Below are positions 1-6,195 of a stretch of DNA of 6,997 nucleotides, one piece after another. Source of the stretch: Fimbriimonadales bacterium (GTDB taxonomy: Bacteria > Armatimonadota > Fimbriimonadia > Fimbriimonadales > ATM1); contig JAICGT010000063.1 of NCBI GenBank assembly GCA_025922995.1, positions 1 through 6,997 of the forward strand, given 5' to 3'. A model generated the notes under the pieces. It ran no database searches, was not told the DNA's origin, and was given only the letters and a program-made list of their open reading frames with translations. The stretch's first letter is position 1. Every line of letters starts with the position of its first letter. The translations under genes were made by a program, and so were the position numbers.

Positions 1-174
<174 letters not shown>

Positions 175-181
175 CCGACCG

Positions 182-775
182 ATGGAGCCATTTTCTACGC
201 ACACCGGAAAGATCGCGGTGCTGCCGCTGGACGATATCGACACCGACCGAATTATTCCGGCGAGGTTTCTTAGCAGGATTTCGAGGAGCGGCTACGGCGA
301 ACTGCTCTTCGCCGATGTGCGCGGCCCGGAGTTTCCGCTAGATCAGCCGGAAGCGCAGGGCGCGAGCGTCTTAGTGACGGGCAGCAATTTCGGAAGCGGA
401 AGCAGCCGGGAGCACGCGGTTTGGGCGATCCAGCAGGCAGGGTTCAAGGCGGTCATCGCCAAGCAGACGGAAACGGACGGCGCCTTCAGCGACATCTTCA
501 GGCAGAACAGCGCGAACTGCGGCTTGCTGCTTATTCCGCTGATGGAAAGGGATTGGCAAGCCTTGGCTTTGCAGGGATCCGGAGCGGAAGTCACAATCGA
601 CTTGCCCAGCCAGACCGTTTCTGCGGGGGGAGCAACATATACCTTCGAGATCGCCGGCGCTAACAAAGAGGCGCTGATGAAGGGACTCGATCTCATCGGG
701 AAGACGCTCCAATCTGGAGAGGCGATTGCGGCCTACGAAGCCCGCTCCGGGCCGTTCGTGCCACCGGCGGGATAG
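182..775 (+). CDS. leuD: 3-isopropylmalate dehydratase small subunit
   Basis: The 197-aa product is the swivel-domain subunit of isopropylmalate isomerase. With the iron-sulfur large subunit LeuC (not in this window) it converts 2-isopropylmalate to 3-isopropylmalate in leucine biosynthesis in the cytoplasm. Diagnostic blocks are DIDTDRIIPARF at residues 18-29 and the substrate-binding loop GSNFGSGSSREHA at 67-79, followed by the FSDIFRQNSANCGLLLIP segment at about 102-119. Length is typical for bacterial LeuD. The ATG at 182 is chosen because MEPFSTHTGK aligns with the usual LeuD start and a -10 box sits 7 nt upstream. A longer reading from TTG at 134 would add 16 unrelated residues and overlap the first codon of metG. 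It is first in a unit with galT, which begins on the last base of the leuD stop codon. A related homoaconitase-type small subunit cannot be wholly excluded, but LeuD fits best. Confidence 0.93.
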   Translation: MEPFSTHTGKIAVLPLDDIDTDRIIPARFLSRISRSGYGELLFADVRGPEFPLDQPEAQGASVLVTGSNFGSGSSREHAVWAIQQAGFKAVIAKQTETDGAFSDIFRQNSANCGLLLIPLMERDWQALALQGSGAEVTIDLPSQTVSAGGATYTFEIAGANKEALMKGLDLIGKTLQSGEAIAAYEARSGPFVPPAG

Positions 776-1722
776 TGTCCGAGCTTCGCAAGAACCCGTT
801 TTCTGGTGAATGGGTCGTTACAGCGACACACCGGCAAGACAGGACGTTTTTCCCGCCAGACGACTTCTGCCCGTTATGCCCGACTAAGGCCGGCGGCACA
901 CCGACCGAGATTCCCTTCGACCGTTACGATATAGCCGTTTTCGAGAACAAGTTTCCGAGCTTCGCGACGCCGGCGCCCGAGGGCATGGCCAGCGATCGGT
1001 TTTTCGAGGCACTACCGGCGAGCGGGGTGTGCGAGGTTGTGTGCTACTCGCAGGATCACGCCGCTACGTTCGCTGATCTGGGGATGGAGCGCGTGAGGCA
1101 GCTGTGTGAGGTGTGGCAGGAGAGATACGTCGACCTGATCGGGCGCGAGGTGGTCGAGTATGTGTTCATCTTCGAGAACAAGGGGCGCGAGATCGGCGTG
1201 ACGCTGACGCATCCACACGGGCAAATTTACGGTTACCCGTTTGTTCCGCCGGTGCCTGCAGCACGCCTGGCGATGGAAAGGGCGCACTTTAGGGAGCGGG
1301 GCGCCTCTCTAGCCGAGGCGTGGCTCGATGCCGAGCTCGCCGACGGCCGTCGGATCGTTTTCCGCGAGAAGGGATACGTGGCGGTCGTGCCGTTCTTCGC
1401 GCGCTACCCTTACGAGGTGCACCTCGTGCCTGAAAGGCCGCTGACAGATCTGTCGCAGTTTGACCAAAGCGATCTGAATGGGCTCGCGAACGCCCTGGAG
1501 CGGATCGCGAAGACGTACGACAAGCTGTTCGGCTTCTCGCTTCCGTACATGATGGGCTTTCACCAACACCCGGACCCAGCCACCCGCTGCGTGGCTCAGT
1601 TCACTCCCCTCCACCGAGCGTCAAACAAGCTCAAATACCTGGCGGGCAGCGAAGCCCATTGCGGCGTATTCATAGTTGACGCCTTACCCGAGGTCTCGGC
1701 AGCCGCCCTACGAAACGCGTAA
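775..1722 (+). CDS. galT: Galactose-1-phosphate uridylyltransferase
   Basis: The 315-aa HIT-superfamily enzyme of the Leloir pathway moves UMP from UDP-glucose to galactose-1-phosphate, giving UDP-galactose and glucose-1-phosphate. The N-terminus (LRKNPFSGEWVVTATHR) is typical of GalT. C32-P-L-C35 supplies the zinc cysteine pair. The active-site motif HPHGQ spans 146-150, with H148 at the nucleophilic position. A second HIT-like half follows, with YPYEVHLVPER and MGFHQHP around H263. Near the C-terminus the family usually has a His-rich stretch before FYPPL, but here it reads VAQF (273-276), so the second metal site of the E. coli enzyme seems incomplete. The start is GTG, sharing one base with the leuD TAG stop. 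No good Shine-Dalgarno sequence is present, so translation probably depends on coupling to leuD. No galK or galE is in view. Another nucleotidyltransferase of the same fold is possible but less likely. Confidence 0.9.
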   Translation: MSELRKNPFSGEWVVTATHRQDRTFFPPDDFCPLCPTKAGGTPTEIPFDRYDIAVFENKFPSFATPAPEGMASDRFFEALPASGVCEVVCYSQDHAATFADLGMERVRQLCEVWQERYVDLIGREVVEYVFIFENKGREIGVTLTHPHGQIYGYPFVPPVPAARLAMERAHFRERGASLAEAWLDAELADGRRIVFREKGYVAVVPFFARYPYEVHLVPERPLTDLSQFDQSDLNGLANALERIAKTYDKLFGFSLPYMMGFHQHPDPATRCVAQFTPLHRASNKLKYLAGSEAHCGVFIVDALPEVSAAALRNA

Positions 1723-1751
1723 CTAACGGAACCCCGCGAGGTAGGGTCATG

Positions 1752-1757
1752 TAGAAT
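1752..1757 (+). promoter_or_regulatory. Candidate -10 box for the tandem propeller genes
   Basis: TAGAAT in the 85-bp gap after galT matches a sigma-70-type -10 hexamer at five of six positions. Transcription from about 1764 would place the 1766-1783 inverted repeat at the very 5' end of the mRNA. The -35 region is weak (GAACCC at the 17-bp spacing), so the call rests on one hexamer. Confidence 0.3.
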
Positions 1758-1765
1758 ACAAGCAC

Positions 1766-1783
1766 GTCCGAAAGTGTTCGGAC
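1766..1783 (+). repeat. Perfect inverted repeat / hairpin in the 5' leader of the propeller genes
   Basis: GTCCGAA (1766-1772) and TTCGGAC (1777-1783) are exact reverse complements around the 4-nt loop AGTG. The hairpin lies 11 nt upstream of the AAGGAG site and just downstream of a possible -10 box. It is not followed by a T tract, so it does not look like an intrinsic terminator for galT. It could be a repressor operator or a 5' stem that stabilises or regulates the mRNA. The sequence alone does not decide. Confidence 0.6.
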
Positions 1784-1794
1784 CTCATCGGAGT

Positions 1795-1800
1795 AAGGAG
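1795..1800 (+). promoter_or_regulatory. Ribosome-binding site AAGGAG of the first propeller gene
   Basis: AAGGAG lies 7 nt before the ATG at 1808 and only 4 nt before an in-frame GTG at 1805. The spacing favours the ATG. It is the only well-placed strong Shine-Dalgarno sequence in the window; the other visible starts lack one or have it misplaced. Confidence 0.75.
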
Positions 1801-1807
1801 AAGAGTG

Positions 1808-3514
1808 ATGAAAAGTTATCCGATTTTTGCAGTTGCCGCCTTCATGTTTGCCGTACAAGGAGCCTCTGGCCAAACGTTCGGGTTGCCAGCAGACTATTTT
1901 GTGGAAGGTTGGGTCACCAGCGGTCTGTCACAGCCCACAACCATTGCGTTCATCGGCGACGACACCGCCCTGGTGTTCGAAAAGGCTAGTGGCATCGTAA
2001 GGCGAGTCGAGAACGGCGTCGTCACGAACGTCGCGATCGACCTGCCGGTGAATGCGAGCAGCGAACGGGGCGGCCTGGGTATCTGCATCAGCCCGAACTT
2101 CGCTGTGGACAATCATGTCTTCCTTTACTATTCGCACGCCGCGACGCAGGGCGGCGCTTGGACGGGCAACCGCGTAGAGCGGTTCGTTTACAATCCCGGT
2201 CCCGGAACCCTTACCTTCGACCAGCTCATCATCAACTTCGCGATGGACCCAACGCAGGCCAACGGAGCCAACCACGACGGTGGCATCATCATGATCGGGC
2301 CCGACGACAAGCTTTACATCATCACCGGGGACCTTAACCGGGGACGTTTCTCCAACCCCCGAATCGAGCAGAACACCGGGACGGTTAGCGCTGCGGGAGT
2401 GGGAGGCATCCATCGCCTCAATTTGGACGGCACGATTCCGTCGGACAACCCGTTTTTCGCACATCCCGACAATTCGATCAAGACCTATTGGGCTTATGGC
2501 ATTCGCAATGCCTTCGGTATGACCTACGACCCCCTGACGAACTTCATTTGGTTCACCGAGAATGGACCCCTCGTATACGACGAAGTTAACGTCGTGCCAA
2601 CGGCCGGCATGAATTCGGGGTGGTTGAAGATAATGGGCCCTGACGGCCGGAACGCCGCTTACGGCGAGAACGGCAACACTGCATACAATGCGAATCAGCT
2701 GACGATGCTGGCCGGTTCGTACTATCGTGATCCGGAGTTCAGCTATCTCTCAACGATCGCTCCAACCTCGATCCTGGTCATGGCTACAGACAAGGTTCGC
2801 CCGGAAGAAATGAACGAAATGCTCGTGGCCGACAATAACACGGGATCGATCTATATGTATGAAATGAATCCGGCGCGAGATGGGTTTGTACTGTCAGGGC
2901 TCGTAGCAGATAAAGTCGCCGACTCGAGCGCGGAGCGTAACCTAAACCGCATCGGCTCGAGTTGGGGCGTGACGACGGACATGAAGATTGGCCCCGACGG
3001 CTATATTTACGTAGTGAGTCTGACAGGCAATCGGATCAACCGCATTCGTCCGACGCTTGAACACCTCGGTCCGAACACACTCGACGTTCGGCGAGGCAAC
3101 GTGCAGAGCGGCGGCCTAGCTTCGTTTCAGAACAGCGACAATCAGCGATTCGTAATCACTCCGGGCGTCACGCTATCGTCTAGCCAGGATCCGATCGAGA
3201 TCGACTTGACGACCACGTCTCCGTTTGCGATTCCTGCTTCGATCGAAATCCGCGTAGAGGGTCATGCTTCGGCGACGGCGATACGCCAGCGCATTCTTAT
3301 TGAAAAGGACGACCTTACGTTCGAGCAGTTGAGTTCGGCAAACATGATGACAATCGACGACACCGTGGTCGTTACGATCAATACCAATACAGCGGACTAC
3401 ATTCGCAACGACGGCACAATTCGCGTTCGGCTGAGCTATCGCCAAACAGGACCTGTTTTGGCATTCCCCTGGCAAACGCGAATCGACCAGGTGCAGTGGA
3501 ACATTCAGCGGTGA
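1808..3514 (+). CDS. Exported glucose/sorbosone dehydrogenase-like beta-propeller protein, copy 1
   Basis: The 568-aa protein starts with a Sec-type signal peptide (MK, hydrophobic 5-17, likely cut after A-S-G21), so it acts outside the cytoplasmic membrane. Residues about 30-415 resemble soluble PQQ-dependent glucose and aldose dehydrogenases. They show ERGGLGI at 86-92, NHDGG at 155-159, IGPDDKLYIITGD at 163-175, HRLNLDGTIPSDNPF at 202-216, RNAFG at 233-237, and ENGP..YDEVN at 251-261, matching the calcium-loop motif EQGP..DDEIN. H156 and D175 match the catalytic His-Asp pair of the Acinetobacter enzyme, and R233-N234 its PQQ-binding pair. The later RxRD motif is replaced by VTTD (388-391), so sugar oxidation with PQQ is not assured. 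Residues about 425-568 form an extra module shared with the next gene, ending in W564-NIQR. No C-terminal sorting signal is seen. The next gene overlaps or closely follows its TGA, so the two are probably co-transcribed. Confidence 0.8.
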   Translation: MKSYPIFAVAAFMFAVQGASGQTFGLPADYFVEGWVTSGLSQPTTIAFIGDDTALVFEKASGIVRRVENGVVTNVAIDLPVNASSERGGLGICISPNFAVDNHVFLYYSHAATQGGAWTGNRVERFVYNPGPGTLTFDQLIINFAMDPTQANGANHDGGIIMIGPDDKLYIITGDLNRGRFSNPRIEQNTGTVSAAGVGGIHRLNLDGTIPSDNPFFAHPDNSIKTYWAYGIRNAFGMTYDPLTNFIWFTENGPLVYDEVNVVPTAGMNSGWLKIMGPDGRNAAYGENGNTAYNANQLTMLAGSYYRDPEFSYLSTIAPTSILVMATDKVRPEEMNEMLVADNNTGSIYMYEMNPARDGFVLSGLVADKVADSSAERNLNRIGSSWGVTTDMKIGPDGYIYVVSLTGNRINRIRPTLEHLGPNTLDVRRGNVQSGGLASFQNSDNQRFVITPGVTLSSSQDPIEIDLTTTSPFAIPASIEIRVEGHASATAIRQRILIEKDDLTFEQLSSANMMTIDDTVVVTINTNTADYIRNDGTIRVRLSYRQTGPVLAFPWQTRIDQVQWNIQR

Positions 3515-3519
3515 AGGAG

Positions 3520-5229
3520 ATGCAGACTAGGCTATTTTTCATAGTCGCTATGGCCGCCTTCGGTGGCGTCTCGACTGCGCAGGTTCTTACAAACACCGAG
3601 TTAGTCTATACGACGCACGTCAGCGGACTCACCACGCCGGTTGCTTTCGAGTTTCTTAACACCACCACGATGTTGGTGAACGAAAAACTTTCCGGCAAGG
3701 TCAAAGTGATCGTTAACGGCGTTTACTCGGGTGATGCTTTGGATTTGCCGGTTTCGACCAACGCAAATCCCGTCGACGAAATGGGTTTGCTGGGGATCGT
3801 GAAAGATCCGGACTTCGCATCCAATAACTACGTGTATCTCTTCTATTCGCGAGCGACCGTCGATGGTGGCCCGTGGCTCGATGACCGGCTGGTTCGCTAC
3901 ACTTGGAACGGCGCGACGCTGACTTCTCCGTTTGTTCTGTGGATCATGGGACCGACGCCGGAATTTCCTAACCAAAACCAATACCATCACGGCGGGTATC
4001 TGCGTATCGGCCCTGATGAGAAGATTTACTTGCAACGGGGCGACATGCTTCGCTTCGGCTGTATGGAAATGAACAACAATCCGGCGATTATCGGCGAAGC
4101 CGGCTGCATTTACCGGTTGGAACTCGATGGCTCGGCCCCCATAGACAATCCGTTCATATCTAATCCGAACCCGACCATCAAGAAGATCTGGTTGTACGGA
4201 TTTAGAAATGGCTTTGGCATGGATTGGGATCGGACAACGGGAGATATGTGGTTCACCGAGAACGGCCCCGAGGTTTACGATGAGGTAAACATCGGGCGTC
4301 CTGGGATGAACAGTGGCTGGCGCCTAATCATGGGACCGGACGCGCGCAACGCCACGTACAATAACAACAACAACACGCCGTACAACGCGAACCAGCTTTA
4401 CTACTTGCCGGGCGCGTTTTACCAAGACCCGGTTTTTAGCTACCTCGCTCCGATTGGGCTTGCGGGCTTGTCGTTCTTCGGAAGCACTCGCTTCATCGAA
4501 TCGCCCAATACTTTTGACAACCTGGTGATGGGCTGCACCAACACCGGGAATATTTACATGCTCCCAGTTGCTCCCGGACGGCAGGGGCTCAGCGTCTCAG
4601 GCGGACTGGCGGACCTTGTTGCCGATAGCCCGGCGGAGCGCGACGTTTGGTCGATCGGCACCGGCTGGGGAGCGATTACCGACGCCAGGATCGGTCCGGA
4701 CGGCTATATGTATCTTTGCAGCTGGAACTCGGGAAAGATTCAGAAAGTACGACCCAAGCTGGATGCCGCAAAGCCGTTCAACTTCTTGATTACGCGCGGA
4801 ACGATCTTCGGCGGCAATACCACCGGTAGCCTGGATTACTCGGATAACGACCGCCTTGTGCTTCGGCCGGGTGTGACATTGTCCACTTCGCAGGCACCCA
4901 TTCTCGTCCAGGTATTCGGGACGTCCGCATACTCGCCGACTGCGTCCTTGAAGTTTGTCATCGAGGTTTCCGGAACGTCGTCGTCGATTCAACAGCTTGT
5001 TGAGTTCTTTAATTTCAGCCAAGGAATATGGGAGATTATCGATCAGCGCAACCTTGCGACTGCGGACACCAAGATAACTCTGACAGCGGGCGGAACAATT
5101 TCTCGTTTCATCCAGCCAGGTACGAATGAAGTGCGCGCGCGCGTGTCGTACCGGGCTACGGGCCCCGTTCTCGGCTTCCCGTGGTCTACGCGAATCGATA
5201 TGATGCATTGGGTTAGCCAGTTGCCGTAG
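3520..5229 (+). CDS. Exported glucose/sorbosone dehydrogenase-like beta-propeller protein, copy 2
   Basis: This 569-aa tandem paralogue of the preceding gene has the same layout: signal peptide (MQTRLFFIVAMAAFGGVSTA, cut near A20), propeller to about residue 415, and a C-terminal module from about 422. H156 (in YHHGG), D175 and R229-N230 are kept, as is ENGP..YDEVN at 257-267. The RxRD position reads AITD (385-388) after WG, as in copy 1. The ending RVSYRATGPVLGFPWSTRID occupies 541-560, the same numbering as copy 1. C181 and C196 could form a disulfide. An Asn run (281-285) expands a loop. The ATG at 3520 is chosen because it makes the signal peptides of both copies line up. GTG at 3511, which overlaps the copy 1 stop as GTGA, or GTG at 3496 are alternatives. 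AAGGAG touches the ATG directly, so initiation may rely on reinitiation. Substrate and PQQ use are unproven. Confidence 0.78.
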   Translation: MQTRLFFIVAMAAFGGVSTAQVLTNTELVYTTHVSGLTTPVAFEFLNTTTMLVNEKLSGKVKVIVNGVYSGDALDLPVSTNANPVDEMGLLGIVKDPDFASNNYVYLFYSRATVDGGPWLDDRLVRYTWNGATLTSPFVLWIMGPTPEFPNQNQYHHGGYLRIGPDEKIYLQRGDMLRFGCMEMNNNPAIIGEAGCIYRLELDGSAPIDNPFISNPNPTIKKIWLYGFRNGFGMDWDRTTGDMWFTENGPEVYDEVNIGRPGMNSGWRLIMGPDARNATYNNNNNTPYNANQLYYLPGAFYQDPVFSYLAPIGLAGLSFFGSTRFIESPNTFDNLVMGCTNTGNIYMLPVAPGRQGLSVSGGLADLVADSPAERDVWSIGTGWGAITDARIGPDGYMYLCSWNSGKIQKVRPKLDAAKPFNFLITRGTIFGGNTTGSLDYSDNDRLVLRPGVTLSTSQAPILVQVFGTSAYSPTASLKFVIEVSGTSSSIQQLVEFFNFSQGIWEIIDQRNLATADTKITLTAGGTISRFIQPGTNEVRARVSYRATGPVLGFPWSTRIDMMHWVSQLP

Positions 5230-6165
5230 TTACTTACCGAACAAGCTTCGCAAGAAGAAGAAGAGATTTGCAGGACGCTCGGCGAGCCGCCTCGTGAAAT
5301 ACGGGTACCAACTACTGCCGTACGGCACGTAAATGCGTACGTTGTAACCATCGTCTTTCAGGGACGCTTGCATCGGCCTGCGGATGCCGAAGAGCATCTG
5401 GAACTCGTATTCCGAATTACCCTTGCCAGCCTCTTCGGCTAATTCTCGAATGACAGAGATGATTTTGTCGTCGTGGGTTCCGAATGCCGGGTACGTTCCT
5501 GATTGCAGAAGCAATTTCGACAGTGCAACATAGGCTTCGTCGACTTTGGACTTCTCCTGAAAGGCTTCAGATTCGGCCTCCAGGTAAGCGCCCTTAACTA
5601 GGCGAATGCGCATACCTCGGTCGTTCAGGAGCGTGATGTCATTCCGGCTGCGATACAACATGCTCTGAATAGCCACGCCGACATTGCCACACTCTTCGTA
5701 GCCGCGGATTACCGCTGCAAGCGTCCTGTCAGTGCACTTGCTTTCTTCCATGTCCACGCGTACGAAATTGCCGTACTGCTTTGCAGTTTTTAGCAGCGCA
5801 ATCAGTCGGTCGACGCATTTCTCGCCTTCTTCGATCAAGCCGAGCTGGGTGAGCTTTATGCTGATATTGATGCGCTCCGGCTGCGAGCCACCGGAGTACT
5901 TAGACTGCGCAATCCGGTGGAGCATCTGGGCGTATTCCGCCGCGGCTGCATCGCCGTCGACCGGCCCTGCGGCATGCTCGCCGAGCAAATCCAGCGTGAC
6001 GAGATAGCCTTGCTCCGACAATTCTTCCGCAACCTTCATCGCTTGGTCTAGGTCGTCACCGGCGACAAACCGATTGACAACCCGCCGCATGATGCGGCTC
6101 TTGCGTACAAATCGCTCCACCCACTTCCAAGAAGAGACGCGAAGAATCAGCGAGCGGAATAGCAT
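5230..6165 (-). CDS. Proline dehydrogenase (monofunctional, FAD-dependent)
   Basis: The 311-aa TIM-barrel flavoenzyme oxidises L-proline to pyrroline-5-carboxylate, the first step of proline catabolism, and passes electrons to the membrane quinone pool. Length fits the stand-alone type, such as the roughly 307-aa Thermus enzyme, and not bifunctional PutA. Family blocks in order are NRFVAGDDLD at 31-40, LVTLDLLGE at 55-63, KLTQLG with K104, VRVDMEESKCTDRTL at 135-149, IRLVKGAYLE at 187-196, FGTHD at 228-232, EFQMLFGIR at 254-262, and the substrate-binding arginine pair R292-R293 in TRRLAERPANL. The ATG at 6165 lies 30 nt after the stop of the SpoIID-domain gene on the same strand. No Shine-Dalgarno sequence is visible; TAGTAT at 6186-6181 could be a weak private -10 box. 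Its TAA directly abuts the TAG of the convergent propeller gene. No P5C dehydrogenase gene is in view. Confidence 0.92.
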   Translation of the reverse strand: MLFRSLILRVSSWKWVERFVRKSRIMRRVVNRFVAGDDLDQAMKVAEELSEQGYLVTLDLLGEHAAGPVDGDAAAAEYAQMLHRIAQSKYSGGSQPERINISIKLTQLGLIEEGEKCVDRLIALLKTAKQYGNFVRVDMEESKCTDRTLAAVIRGYEECGNVGVAIQSMLYRSRNDITLLNDRGMRIRLVKGAYLEAESEAFQEKSKVDEAYVALSKLLLQSGTYPAFGTHDDKIISVIRELAEEAGKGNSEYEFQMLFGIRRPMQASLKDDGYNVRIYVPYGSSWYPYFTRRLAERPANLFFFLRSLFGK

Positions 6166-6195
6166 GGAGAACCGCGAGCGATACTACCCGCAGCG

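Noticed and set aside
1728..1748. ECF-type promoter (GGAACC with GTC) after galT
   Set aside because: The spacing between the two parts is about 12 bp, shorter than the usual 16-17 bp, so the match is likely chance.
1766..1783. Intrinsic terminator for galT
   Set aside because: The stem is perfect but is followed by CTCATCGG instead of a T tract, and it sits close to the next ribosome-binding site.
1928..2464. 178-codon open frame on the minus strand inside copy 1
   Set aside because: It is antisense to conserved propeller blocks, and its composition and lack of motifs indicate a shadow frame.
5132..5144. Alternating GC run as a Z-DNA or regulatory element
   Set aside because: It is short and fully explained by the codons for Val-Arg-Ala-Arg-Val in the conserved C-terminal module.
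4597..5208. 203-codon open frame on the minus strand inside copy 2
   Set aside because: It is fully antisense to a conserved protein, rich in Arg and low in hydrophobic order, with no family motif. It is a shadow of the real frame.
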